In this document: positions 1 through 8,476 of the stretch, one piece after another | Numbering within the stretch: position 1 is the first letter of the stretch | Layout: the number at the start of each line of letters is the position of its first letter | From: a bacterium | GTDB lineage: Bacteria; Sysuimicrobiota; Sysuimicrobiia; Sysuimicrobiales; Segetimicrobiaceae | Assembly: GCA_035307765.1 (NCBI GenBank) | Contig: DATGHU010000048.1 | Location: forward strand, 10,099 to 74,098 | DNA: 64,000 bases | Direction of reading: 5' to 3' | Program-made: the position numbers and the translations under genes | The notes under the pieces: generated by a model | What the model was told of the DNA's origin: nothing | Database searches by the model: none | Seen by the model: only the letters and a program-made list of their open reading frames with translations

Positions 1-1
1 C

Positions 2-181
2 TTGGATGTCTCGATCCTCCTGAGGCTCGGAAGCGATCTTGGGGGATGGACCGAGGGGCGGCGGTGGGGCGGACTGCTCGGCGTGCTCGCGATTCTGCTG
101 TTTCTCGCGGCAACCGCGGGAGCCGCGGCTTCCGCCCGCCGTCTGCCCCCGCCCCCACAGGGGGGGATGCGGGGACAGTGA
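2..181 (+). CDS. C-terminal end of a membrane protein (cut by window edge)
   Basis: An open frame runs from the window edge to a TGA at 179-181. The 59 visible residues hold one hydrophobic stretch (GLLGVLAILLFLAATAGAAA) followed by a short Pro/Arg-rich cytoplasmic-type tail. The TGA shares its last base with the ATG of the next gene (TGATG), which indicates translational coupling and one operon. The next gene is CopD-like, so this could be a copper-handling or other membrane protein, but the visible part is too short for a family assignment. Confidence 0.5.
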   Translation: MDVSILLRLGSDLGGWTEGRRWGGLLGVLAILLFLAATAGAAASARRLPPPPQGGMRGQ

Positions 182-669
182 TGTCGTGGTACGAGGTCAG
201 CGTGACCCTGCACATCCTCGCCGCCTGCATCTGGGTCGGCGGCATGATCTTCCTGGCCCTCGTCGTGTTGCCGATTCTCCGGCAGCGGGAGTATCGGTTC
301 GTGGCGGGGCCGCTGATCCGGGGGGCGGGAGTGCGTTTTCGCTGGGTTGGGTGGATGGCGGTTGCGACGCTGGTGCTGACCGGACTCGCCAATCTGCGGT
401 TTAGGGGGTACGGCTGGACTCAGTTGCGCGACGGGAGCGGGTGGCAGGGATGGTTCGGCCACACGCTGGCGGCGAAGCTCATCCTCGTGGCGGCCGTCGT
501 GGTCATTAGCGCGGTTCACGATCTTGTGCTCGGGCCCGTAGCGGCGGAGCAACTCGATACCGCAGCCGCGCAGCGACTCCGGCGACGGGCAGCCTGGATG
601 GGCCGCGTTGTCCTGCTGTTCTCGATCGCTGTGGTGGCGCTCGGGGTCATCCTCGTCCGCGGCGTCTGA
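181..669 (+). CDS. CopD-like four-helix membrane protein
   Basis: 162 residues with four predicted membrane helices (about 8-32, 55-75, 98-120, 138-160). The opening segment, with conserved HI..A.IWVGGM, is typical of the CopD / copper-resistance D superfamily of integral membrane proteins, whose His and Met residues on helix 1 are thought to take part in copper or haem-related function. I chose the ATG at 181, not the longer frame from 46, because the upstream reading would be charged and non-membrane and the ATG overlaps the previous stop codon. The substrate cannot be told from sequence; family assignment is reasonable, function is inference. Confidence 0.7.
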   Translation: MSWYEVSVTLHILAACIWVGGMIFLALVVLPILRQREYRFVAGPLIRGAGVRFRWVGWMAVATLVLTGLANLRFRGYGWTQLRDGSGWQGWFGHTLAAKLILVAAVVVISAVHDLVLGPVAAEQLDTAAAQRLRRRAAWMGRVVLLFSIAVVALGVILVRGV

Positions 670-1343
670 GGCGCTCCCTGGTTGGATCAGTCCCTGGGCG
701 GTCGGTGCGGGCGCTCCCGCCAACTCCGTCGCCAGGTTCGCGCAGACGGCGACCCGCATCGCGCTCCCTCAGGTGTGGGCACCTTTCAGCCATAATGGAC
801 GGGCTGGGGTTCCCGCCACCCGCCCGTCCACAAAAGGACATAAGCCGCCGTTCGCCAGCGCCGGGTTCGGGAACCGCCTGCGCTGGCTCGCACCGGGCCG
901 CGAGACAATCCTCGAAGGGTGAACTCGCCACAAGGTGCGTGTGGATGCGGAACGCCCGACCTCGCCGCCATGGCGATTTTGAGACGTCTGCTCCATCTGT
1001 TGAGACTGGGAAGGTTGCCCCTGGTCACCGCACTCAATGAGAAGTTTAGTCACCGGACGTCCGCTCAGGTAGGGCTTTGCGGGGCCAGCGGACCCCTGGT
1101 AATCCCCCGCCGCAGCACCCAATTGCCGACTGCCTTCCGCATCGCGGCTCACAAAGGATCCTAAGTACAGGCGCCAGGCCGCACCGGGACGAGGCGTACC
1201 GGACGACGGCCTCATATCGGAAGCGATCTGCCTTTCCCGCAGTATCCCCGGATACACTGACCGCCTGATGGTGAGCGAACCGCGGGCCGTGTAACGTAGG
1301 AGGTAGTAGAGTTGCCGGGAGCAGGGAAGGAGGCTTTGGGAAT
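670..1343. other. Gene-free stretch with one strong hairpin
   Basis: No reading frame here has a convincing start, codon use or recognisable domain. The one clear structure is an inverted repeat at 796-830. A GGAGG-like site at 1299-1303 is not followed by an open frame in register; the functional site for the next gene is the AAGGAGG at 1326-1332. Confidence 0.5.
796..830. repeat. 9-bp inverted repeat (hairpin)
   Basis: TGGACGGGC at 796-804 is an exact inverted repeat of GCCCGTCCA at 822-830, with a 17-nt loop. It is followed by CAAAAGG rather than a U-run, so it is not a classical intrinsic terminator. It lies 127 bp after the CopD-like stop and may stabilise a 3' end or be a chromosomal hairpin element. 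Confidence 0.45.
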
Positions 1344-1772
1344 ATGCAGGTCCAGTCGAACGGTGGCACGACCGGTAAGATGTCGATCATCATGTTTAGC
1401 GGGACGGCCGACAAGTTCATTCCCCTGGGGGTCGTTTCACAGGCCGCAGCGGCCATGGGAATGCAGGTGAACATTTTCGTCACGGGATTCGCGTTGTTGG
1501 GTTTTACAAAGAAGCCCCATGACCTGCCATTCCCAGCAGAGTTTGCCAACATGGCGCCCGCGCTGGCCAAAGGCATGCAGGCGAACCGCGTCGGAGCATG
1601 GGACACGATGCTGGTGCAGGCCAAAGAACTGGGCGCGAAAGTCTACGCGTGCTCGATGATGGCCAGCGTGATGGGGCTGGTCAAGGCCGATTTTAACGAT
1701 CTGGTTGACGACGTCGTTGGAGCCGCGGCGTTCCTCCAGGCGTCCGAGAACGGCCAAACGCTCTTCATCTGA
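1344..1772 (+). CDS. DsrE2-like sulfur-transfer protein
   Basis: 142 residues of the DsrE/DsrF/DrsH-like fold. Visible hallmarks are an opening beta strand (KMSIIMFSG), the middle strand NIFVTGFALLGF and the segment YACSMMASVMGL, where Cys103 sits at the place of the DsrE2 persulfide-carrying cysteine. DsrE2 proteins are small, sometimes membrane-associated carriers that accept sulfane sulfur from TusA or rhodaneses. An AAGGAGG lies 11 bases before the ATG. TusA follows after 6 bp (or 9 bp from its ATG) and an SQR-like flavoprotein comes next, so these three form a sulfur-trafficking operon. DsrE2 identity is from motif memory; exact partners are inferred. Confidence 0.8.
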   Translation: MQVQSNGGTTGKMSIIMFSGTADKFIPLGVVSQAAAAMGMQVNIFVTGFALLGFTKKPHDLPFPAEFANMAPALAKGMQANRVGAWDTMLVQAKELGAKVYACSMMASVMGLVKADFNDLVDDVVGAAAFLQASENGQTLFI

Positions 1773-1778
1773 GGTGCC

Positions 1779-2027
1779 GTGATGGATGGAGCGACCGCAG
1801 ACCGTACGCTCGTGGATTCACGGGGGTCATCGTGCCCCGGCCCGATCACAGATCTGGCCATGGCATACCGACGCGCGAAGGTGGGTGACGTGATCGAGTT
1901 GTGGGCGACCGACCTCGGGGTCAAGGCGGACGTGCGGGCATGGGCGGCGAAGACGGGGAACGAGATTGTGTCCATGGAGGACAGAGAGAACGTGATCGTC
2001 ACGGTTCTCCGAATCGTGAAGCGGTGA
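1779..2027 (+). CDS. tusA: TusA-family sulfur carrier
   Basis: 82 residues with the TusA signature: Asp-Ser-Arg-Gly then Cys19-Pro-Gly-Pro, the CPxP motif whose cysteine carries the persulfide, followed by a helix and a two-strand sheet ending in VIVTVLRI. Length matches the family (75-85 residues). GTG at 1779 and ATG at 1782 are both possible; the GAGGTG at 1771-1776 is better spaced for the ATG. It sits between DsrE2-like and SQR-like genes, which suggests a role in sulfur oxidation or trafficking rather than tRNA thiolation. Confidence 0.88.
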   Translation: MMDGATADRTLVDSRGSSCPGPITDLAMAYRRAKVGDVIELWATDLGVKADVRAWAAKTGNEIVSMEDRENVIVTVLRIVKR

Positions 2028-2033
2028 GGCGGT

Positions 2034-3233
2034 GTGATCATGAAGAAGCGGGTGCTGATCATTGGGGGAGGCACGGGGGCCACGATGCTGGCCAACTCGC
2101 TGGACAAGCGACGGTTCGACGTGACGGTGCTGAGTCAGTCACCGGTGCACGTCTTCCAGCCGGCGTTTCTGTACATCGCGTTCAAGAACGGGAACCCAAA
2201 TATGGTTCGGGACGAGCGGCGTTTGCTGGCGCGGCACGTCCGCTTCATCCAGGAACCGGTGACCCGCATCGACCTGCGCGGGCACGTGGTCATCACTGCC
2301 GGCGGGGCGAGGTACGACTACGATTCCATCGTCGTGGCCACGGGCGTGACGACAGATCCATCGCAGATCCCTGGACTCCGCGACCTCGACGACGAATTCG
2401 GCAACTACCACACAACCGTCGCGCAGGCGCAGAAGGTGTGGAGGCACCTCGATGCCTTCCGCGGTGGCACGATCGTGCTGGGGCAGAGCTCCCCGATTAC
2501 CAAATGTCCGCCGTCGCCGGTCGAGGGCATCCTGCTCACGGAGGAGCTTTTGCACAAGAGGGGGCTCAGGGAGCAGACAAGGCTCGTCTTCATTTCCCCG
2601 TATCCGCGCGCCTATCCGGCGGAGCCGATGAACGAGATCGTCGAGCCGATCCTCCGGGCTCGCGGTATCGAGATCTTCCCGTTCTTCGACGTGGACCGCA
2701 TCGACCCAGGAACCCGGACGATCTACTCAATCGAAGGAGAACAGATCCAGTATGACCTGCCCATCATCATCCCCCCGTTCATGGGTGCTGATATCGCGTA
2801 CGAGCCCGCCACCGTCGTAGACGCGAACCGTTTTGTGGTGACCAACAAACTGACACTCCACATCGAGGGGGTTGACGACGCATTTGCCATCGGGGACGCG
2901 ACGAATCTGCCGACCTCGAAGGCGGGCGTGGGGGCGCATCTCGAGGCGAAGGTGGTGGCAGAACTCCTGGGCGGGGGCCAGGCGGAATTCAGCGGCCGGA
3001 CTCATTGTCCGGTCGACCTAGCCTACGGTCGGGGGACCTTTGTCATCGGTTCGTATACAGCCCCGGTGCTCAAGTACCCGCCGAGCCGCCTCAACCACAT
3101 CATGAAAATGATGATGGCGTACATCTACTGGCTGAGTTTGCGAGGGACCCTGGACCCTGTTTTCGATTGGTATTTCAAACGCACGAGCCCCGATAGGTTC
3201 ACACCGACCCACGTCGCGAAACGTCACGCGTGA
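2034..3233 (+). CDS. SQR-like FAD-dependent oxidoreductase
   Basis: 399 residues resembling sulfide:quinone oxidoreductase and related flavoproteins. An N-terminal dinucleotide-binding motif (IIGGGTGATMLA, 8-19) is followed by Cys158 in TKCPPSP, the second FAD motif GDATNLPTSKAG (287-298) and Cys325 in THCPVD; these two cysteines match positions of the redox-active pair in SQR. The third SQR cysteine, near residue 125, is absent. The C-terminal tail (about 350-385) carries amphipathic helices as in membrane-bound SQRs. GTG at 2034 or ATG at 2040 can start it, 6-12 bp after TusA. Likely product: sulfane sulfur passed to TusA/DsrE2. Quinone reduction is inferred. Confidence 0.78.
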   Translation: MIMKKRVLIIGGGTGATMLANSLDKRRFDVTVLSQSPVHVFQPAFLYIAFKNGNPNMVRDERRLLARHVRFIQEPVTRIDLRGHVVITAGGARYDYDSIVVATGVTTDPSQIPGLRDLDDEFGNYHTTVAQAQKVWRHLDAFRGGTIVLGQSSPITKCPPSPVEGILLTEELLHKRGLREQTRLVFISPYPRAYPAEPMNEIVEPILRARGIEIFPFFDVDRIDPGTRTIYSIEGEQIQYDLPIIIPPFMGADIAYEPATVVDANRFVVTNKLTLHIEGVDDAFAIGDATNLPTSKAGVGAHLEAKVVAELLGGGQAEFSGRTHCPVDLAYGRGTFVIGSYTAPVLKYPPSRLNHIMKMMMAYIYWLSLRGTLDPVFDWYFKRTSPDRFTPTHVAKRHA

Positions 3234-3262
3234 CGCTGAGCGTGACTCGTTGGAGGGTGCAC

Positions 3263-3511
3263 ATGACACATTTTAGGGTAGGAGAAACCGGGGCTGTGGA
3301 CGTGCTGACCGCCAAGAGCTTCGACCTACTCGATCAGTGTGACAGCAGTGCGGCCACCCACCGCCTGCGTCATGCCATTAGCCGCGCCCAGAAGCGATAC
3401 CGGCAGGTGAACGACCGAGACAGCCGCGGTTTCTACCACGGGCTCCTTACGGGATACGCGGTAGCCTTGAAGGCCCTTCAGGGCAGGATGAGTGGAATGC
3501 GCTCAGTCTAG
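3263..3511 (+). CDS. Small hypothetical protein
   Basis: 82 residues, no family recognised. The ATG at 3263 follows a GGAGGG at 3252-3257; the longer frame from 3230 would overlap the SQR-like gene and has no such site. The centre is rich in Arg, Lys, Gln and His with a helical look (HRLRHAISRAQKRYRQV), and the end reads GFYHGLLTGYAVALKALQ. It sits 29 bp after the SQR-like gene and may be the last gene of that operon. Confidence 0.55.
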   Translation: MTHFRVGETGAVDVLTAKSFDLLDQCDSSAATHRLRHAISRAQKRYRQVNDRDSRGFYHGLLTGYAVALKALQGRMSGMRSV

Positions 3512-3692
3512 GGCGGTGCCCGAGGTTCGCCGTTAACGGCCGACCTGCGATTGTGAAAGCATTTCCCTCCCCACATTGCCCCCCAATCCACCATTACCCA
3601 ACCAGCGCAAGCCAGGCCCGGACTCGGTCACGTTCACCGTTCCATGTTTCGTAGTCACGTGGTGCCGTTGCCCGAAGCGTGGGACCGCACCA

Positions 3693-4868
3693 TCATGCCA
3701 GTGAATAGCGGAGAGGGGTGAGGGACCTTGCCGTAGGTATCGACCGCGGCTCCCCGAATACAACCCACTCCGCAGCAAGCCGTCCGATTGCGGGTGAGGT
3801 TTGGAGACCCGACCCACCGACCCCGCAGGCTGAGATGACGGTGCGTTGGCCCGGCGTCGGGCCCACTTGCGCGAGGCCGTCGGGACTCACTGGATAGAGG
3901 CCGGCCCACCCCGCCGCCAGCCGAGCGCCATCCAGGAGGGGGAAGCGTAGCGCGAACTTCTCGGCAACGGCTTCAAGGAATGTGTAGTCGGTCGATCTGC
4001 TGTAGTTGTTTGGGTCAACGATGTCGTGAAGGGGTTCCTCGGTGTGCAGGCCCACGAGAAGCCGCGAGCGGGTATCGTGCCGGAGGTACAGTCCGTAGTC
4101 GCCAGAGTGCGGAATGTAGTCCATGACCGAGGGCATCACATACGCGAGGGGTCGCGGAAGATGCGCAAGCGTGACTTGGTGGCGCTGGGGCAACAACTTG
4201 ACCGGCGCTCCAAGCAGGGCCCCAATCTCGCCCGCCCATGCTCCGGCCGCATTAACGACAAAATCGCACTCCACCTCCCCCTGTGTCGTGATCAACCGGT
4301 GCCGGTGCAAGGCGCCTTTCTCCGCTCTGACGAGCGTGACTTGTGTCCGCACCTCGGCGTTGCGCCGTTTGGCGAGATCCGCAAGCAGGTTGCAATAGAG
4401 GTGTCCGTCGATGTAGCCGTCGCTTGGTCCGAACAAGCCTCCGATCACGTCGTCGCAATGCATGTGGGGGACAAGGCCGAGAACCTCACGTCTGCTGAGG
4501 GTGCGGGCGTCCCGGACGCCCAAGTTTCGTTGCATCTTGACGCTCGTTTCAAACGCCGCGAGTTCATCTGCCCGGTGGGCTAATCGCAGATACCCATTTC
4601 GGGTGACCGTTAGATTGTGGCGCCGTTCTAACGCGGAGAAGAACTCCATGCTACGGACGCGGAGTTCGATGTCGAGAGGGTCGAGGTATTGGGTCTCGAT
4701 GATGCCAACCGAAAGTCCAGATGAGCCGCTCGCGACGTATGCCCTCTCGAGGACGCGTACCGGCGAAGCCCCCAATTCCGCCAACTGAAGAGCCGTGGAG
4801 AGACCGATCGCCCCTCCTCCAATCACGGCGACGGATGGTCCGATCATTCCCGATTCCGCTTTCGGCAA
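3693..4868 (-). CDS. FAD-dependent oxidoreductase (D-amino-acid oxidase / sarcosine oxidase family)
   Basis: About 390 residues of the DAO superfamily. It opens with the Rossmann motif VAVIGGGAIGLSTALQLAE and the ribose-binding acidic region VLERAYVASGSSG, has the central FVVNAAGAWAGEIGALL motif typical of glycine, sarcosine and related amine oxidases, and closes with GWAGLYPVSPDGLAQVG and the C-terminal FAD motif GVGGSGLQTSPAIGRLAAE. These enzymes oxidise secondary or primary amines of amino acids to imines, passing electrons to oxygen or another acceptor. The longest frame uses TTG at 4868; ATG at 4847 (seven residues later) is an equally good start. It is the only minus-strand gene in its neighbourhood; substrate unknown. 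Confidence 0.85.
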   Translation of the reverse strand: MPKAESGMIGPSVAVIGGGAIGLSTALQLAELGASPVRVLERAYVASGSSGLSVGIIETQYLDPLDIELRVRSMEFFSALERRHNLTVTRNGYLRLAHRADELAAFETSVKMQRNLGVRDARTLSRREVLGLVPHMHCDDVIGGLFGPSDGYIDGHLYCNLLADLAKRRNAEVRTQVTLVRAEKGALHRHRLITTQGEVECDFVVNAAGAWAGEIGALLGAPVKLLPQRHQVTLAHLPRPLAYVMPSVMDYIPHSGDYGLYLRHDTRSRLLVGLHTEEPLHDIVDPNNYSRSTDYTFLEAVAEKFALRFPLLDGARLAAGWAGLYPVSPDGLAQVGPTPGQRTVISACGVGGSGLQTSPAIGRLAAEWVVFGEPRSIPTARSLTPLRYSLA

Positions 4869-5172
4869 TTTGTTCGGCTCTCGAGCCGCAAGTCACAGAC
4901 CCGATTACGTGCTCGATCCGCGAAGGGGATGCTCCATTTTGAGGAGGCCTCCCCCGGTGATTCTCGCAGAACCATCTCATGGGACTGTCGGCACGATATC
5001 GCGCGGCACGGGGCCGACATCCAGAGCGCGACAAGTCGAGTGCCTCCAGGGATCGGGCTGAGGTCGCCCGGCCGCGCGCGCGGACTCAAACGCTCGGGGA
5101 ACGCGCACAGGCTGAGCGCGCGAGGCCGAGGCCCCCCGCAGGGGATTGCTGGTGAAACGCGAAAACGAGGGC

Positions 5173-6063
5173 ATGCATCTGGGCGTCGTTTTTCCCCAAA
5201 CGGAGATCGGCACCGATCCCGTGCTGATTCGCGACTTCGCCCAGGCTGCCGAGTCATTGGGTTACCATCATCTACTCGTCTACGATCATGTGTTGGGTGC
5301 CAATACGGCGACTCGTCCTTCGTGGCGGGGCCCCTACACCCTTAAACACACGTTCCACGAGCCATTCGTGCTATTCGGCCACCTCGCCGCGTCCACCCGC
5401 CGGATCGAGCTGGTGATTGGAGTCTTGATTCTCCCCCAACGCCAAACGGCACTTGTGGCAAAGCAGGCCGCTGCGGTCGACGTTTTGAGTGGGGGGCGGC
5501 TACGGATGGGCATTGGTGTGGGGTGGAACGAGGTCGAATACGAGGCTCTCGGGGCGGACTTTCGCACGCGCGGGGCACGGATCGAGGAACAGATCACGGT
5601 TCTCCGGGCATTGTGGACCCAGGAGTCCGTGACGTTTCACGGGCGGTGGCACCGCATCTCAGACGCCGGCATCAATCCGCTGCCCGTTCAGCGCCCCATC
5701 CCCTTGTGGATGGGGGGTGAGGCAGATATGGTCCTGCACCGTGCGGCGCGCGTGGCCGATGGGTGGATGTCGAGCCGAGGCTTTCAGGCGCTCCCCGACC
5801 GACCGGCGGGTTCAAGCAGAGAGGAGCAGGTGGGGCGTCTCCGTGCGCACCTGGCAGCGGGACGCCGCGACGCGGCGAGTCTGGGGATCGAAGGTCGCAT
5901 TGCATTTCGGCAGAGCGGACCGGATGAGTGGCGTCGGGATATCGAGCGGTGGCGGAAACTGGGTGCTACCCATCTCAGTGTCGACACGATGCGCTCCGGT
6001 CTCTCGACCCCGCATGCGCATATCGACGCCATCCGGCGTTTTCATGAAGCGGTGGCGACCTGA
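5173..6063 (+). CDS. LLM-class (luciferase-like) flavin/F420-dependent oxidoreductase
   Basis: 296 residues of the bacterial luciferase-like monooxygenase TIM-barrel. Typical landmarks: the start MHLGVVFPQTEIG, the YDHV segment after the first helix, the LVIGVLILPQRQTALVAKQAA strand-helix, DVLSGGRLRMGIGVGWNEVEYEALG, and PLPVQRPIPLWMGGE. The pattern matches subgroups often annotated as F420-dependent. ATG at 5173 is preferred over TTG at 5146 because homologues begin with this strand and a GAGG precedes it. It stands alone, downstream of the divergent DAO gene. Cofactor (FMN or F420) and substrate cannot be settled here. Confidence 0.85.
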   Translation: MHLGVVFPQTEIGTDPVLIRDFAQAAESLGYHHLLVYDHVLGANTATRPSWRGPYTLKHTFHEPFVLFGHLAASTRRIELVIGVLILPQRQTALVAKQAAAVDVLSGGRLRMGIGVGWNEVEYEALGADFRTRGARIEEQITVLRALWTQESVTFHGRWHRISDAGINPLPVQRPIPLWMGGEADMVLHRAARVADGWMSSRGFQALPDRPAGSSREEQVGRLRAHLAAGRRDAASLGIEGRIAFRQSGPDEWRRDIERWRKLGATHLSVDTMRSGLSTPHAHIDAIRRFHEAVAT

Positions 6064-6406
6064 CGGACTCGAGGGAAGCTCGAAGGGACTTCTGACCGAT
6101 TTCGACTCGCGCTTCATGGTCCAGGTGGGGCGGACGCGGCGGCTCGGTTTCCCATTCCCCAGAATTGTTGGCTGAGCGGTACGGGAGCTTCTCCTAAATG
6201 GGTAAATGGGGCCCGCCACCCTGGGGCCAACGGCGGCGATGTTGTTTATTTAATGAAGCTGTTCGGAAGGGTCCCTCCCCGGGTGGCGAGCAGGGAGGTT
6301 GCTCGAGGGACTGGCGCCGATGGAATGGTGACCCGATCCTGCGCGGGATCCCCCCCGCACGGGATCGCGGTGTTGCTCGCGTCCTCGACAGAGAGAGGAT
6401 ACGAAC
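6064..6406. other. Gene-free stretch
   Basis: 343 bp without a supported frame. A weak leader precedes the next gene, with AGAGAGAGG at 6389-6397 as ribosome binding site. I see no convincing promoter or terminator. Confidence 0.4.
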
Positions 6407-7066
6407 ATGCAAAAGTGGCGGCAGGCGCTCTTGGCGAGTGCCTTTGGACTGATCTCGGTCACTTTGAGCTTGCCGGCGGGGATGGCTGCGCCTCCGGCGC
6501 CATCCGCGGAGCAGGTTCTCCATCGCATGCTGCTGATGATTGCCGGCATTCCCCGGGTGGTATCGGCGGATGCCGAGTTCAGGCTGCGGGTCGGGAAGGC
6601 GCTGAGCGCCCCCCCCGACTGCGTCTTCCACGGGACCGTGAAGGTCGTGCGTGCCCATCCCACCGTGAGGATTGGTGGTCGGACGGTTGGGTTGTTGTGT
6701 TGGATCGCGGATCGCTATGTGATCGGCCGGGGGTTTGAAGCCACCGAGCGCTTGGAGAGCTTTCTCTCACGATTCAAGTTCGATGTGTTGGGCGAAAAGA
6801 TCGTGGAACATGACCGATACTACTTGGTTGAGGGGCAGGCGAAGGATCCTCGGAATGATCCTCGCGCGATGATTGGATGGATTGACTTCGACCAGGGACT
6901 GTTGGCCGAAGGCACGGTTCGTTACTTTTGGGGGAGCATCGATACCAAGCAGCGCTACACGCGTATGCAGAGGATTTGGATGCTGACCTACCAGTATCTG
7001 TACAGTCCTCGATTCAACGCGTCGATGGAAATCTTGTACAGTCACATTCTTTTCAGTTCACAATGA
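6407..7066 (+). CDS. Secreted protein of unknown function
   Basis: 219 residues starting with a clear signal peptide (Lys-Arg n-region, hydrophobic LLASAFGLISVTLSLPAG, AxA-like cleavage near residue 28). The mature part has alternating beta strands (VFHGTVKVVRAHPTVRIGG, YYLVEGQAKD, MIGWIDFDQGLLAEGTVRYFW), reminiscent of LolA/LppX-type lipid-binding half barrels that are often called outer-membrane lipoprotein-sorting-like. That comparison is by general pattern only. The product is probably extracytoplasmic. Confidence 0.6.
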   Translation: MQKWRQALLASAFGLISVTLSLPAGMAAPPAPSAEQVLHRMLLMIAGIPRVVSADAEFRLRVGKALSAPPDCVFHGTVKVVRAHPTVRIGGRTVGLLCWIADRYVIGRGFEATERLESFLSRFKFDVLGEKIVEHDRYYLVEGQAKDPRNDPRAMIGWIDFDQGLLAEGTVRYFWGSIDTKQRYTRMQRIWMLTYQYLYSPRFNASMEILYSHILFSSQ

Positions 7067-7313
7067 CGCCAGGTGTCGATTGCCCAAAGGAGCCCATGGG
7101 GCTGATGGAGATCTGGAGGGAAACTTCCCGCCGTGGAGAAGGAGCCTGCGCCCGGGGAGAGTGATCCTACCGCCGAATGTCATCGGGTGCGTCCGTGGAC
7201 ATGAATGGTCGCGGGAATGTCGTCAGCTTCGGGGGGATGGGCAGAGCGCGCGAACGGGCAGGATGTCCGCCGCGCCTCGTCGAGTCACGGGGTTACCGGA
7301 TCGGGAGGGGTTG

Positions 7314-8000
7314 ATGAGATTCCCAAATCCTAGATCTGCGGGGTCGGTGAGACTGCAACGGTATACACACGGGAGTCGACGTGCCGCCGGGGGAGGCCGC
7401 GCACCGGTGAAGCGGATTATGCTCGGTGGCGCGATTGCGATCGTGCTGGGCTCGGCGGCGTTATCCGTTGTGGTTGGCTATGTTGCCAATGTTCCACCGG
7501 CGGACAGGCGGTCTGAGTCCTATGCAGGTCACGCCGACCCCGCGGTGATCGCGAAACTGAGGGTCGCGCAACCGAGGCGGCTAGACCCACTTCCCCCTTC
7601 GGCCGTAGCGGCGCCCGTTTCGCCACCCGTGCCGGACATGCCGGCTGGACGGCCCGACCTCCGGAGCGTCCCGCCGCGAGGGAGACCCACGGCGGCGTCC
7701 ACTTCAATTCGCGCGTCCATCTCGGCCGAACCGGTCATCGCTGCCTTGCAGCGACCCACCACGATTGCGTCGAGGATTTCCGAAGCAACGCGGTTTCATG
7801 TCCAGGTGGGCGTTTTTACGGACCGCCCGAGCGCGGAAGTCATCGTTCAACGGTTGCGGGCGCTTGGATTCGCAGTTCGGCTTGTTGGGGACCGGCCGTT
7901 CCTCGTATGGGTTGGGGGCTATCTGGATCGGACGACTGCGGAAAGCCTGCGCATGCATCTGCATGCGGTAGGGATCGACGCTACTCTGGCCCCCGGATAA
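7314..8000 (+). CDS. SPOR-domain membrane protein
   Basis: 228 residues: a basic cytoplasmic N-terminus (1-36), one membrane helix (about 38-60, IMLGGAIAIVLGSAALSVVV), a Pro/Ala/Arg-rich linker and a C-terminal SPOR-type domain (about 155-228) with FHVQVGVFTDRPSAEVIVQR and FLVWVGGYLDRTTAE. SPOR domains bind denuded septal peptidoglycan or serve as general cell-wall anchors. ATG at 7314 is preceded by GGGAGGGG at 7303-7310; the longer frame from 7080 lacks this and is not protein-like. It has no division-gene neighbours, so a role in division is not shown. Confidence 0.78.
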   Translation: MRFPNPRSAGSVRLQRYTHGSRRAAGGGRAPVKRIMLGGAIAIVLGSAALSVVVGYVANVPPADRRSESYAGHADPAVIAKLRVAQPRRLDPLPPSAVAAPVSPPVPDMPAGRPDLRSVPPRGRPTAASTSIRASISAEPVIAALQRPTTIASRISEATRFHVQVGVFTDRPSAEVIVQRLRALGFAVRLVGDRPFLVWVGGYLDRTTAESLRMHLHAVGIDATLAPG

Positions 8001-8263
8001 GCCTTTCACATCCTGCCAGAGTTTTTCGTCGGAACGCCCTGCCGGGCAGTTCACGGCAAGAGGCGACCCCCGGGAGGGTCATCGGTTACGGATTCACCTT
8101 GCGGGGGGCGTTACGGGCGAGGATTCCTTGAGATCGCCGCATTCATGACGCCAAACAAACCTGGCAGAGAGCGAAATCTGTGGTAGGCTAAGTGTAGGCA
8201 CAACATGCCCTGTCCTTCGGACAACGGCGGAGGCGACGCCGGGTGCACCAGATCTGAGGAGGA

Positions 8264-8476
8264 ATGATGGTCATGCGAAGAGATCAAAGGCAGACGGGCA
8301 ATACGCGGATCGCCAAGCCGAGCAAGCTCGACGCGGTGCATCCCTCGATCGCGGCAAATGTTCGGCCGGGACCTTTTCCCTGGGACCGCTATCAACCGGG
8401 CACCCGGAAGCCTTCGAACCGGGCGCTGCGCAGGTCGTTCGGGGCCAATGTGGGCTCCGGGACGCGGAAGAGTTAG
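8264..8476 (+). CDS. Small basic hypothetical protein
   Basis: About 67-70 residues, rich in Arg, Pro, Asn and Gly, with no family recognised and no membrane helix. A very strong GAGGAGG at 8256-8262 precedes a run of possible starts (ATG 8264, 8267, 8273); spacing favours 8267 or 8273. The basic, low-complexity sequence could bind nucleic acid, but this is only composition. Confidence 0.45.
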   Translation: MMVMRRDQRQTGNTRIAKPSKLDAVHPSIAANVRPGPFPWDRYQPGTRKPSNRALRRSFGANVGSGTRKS

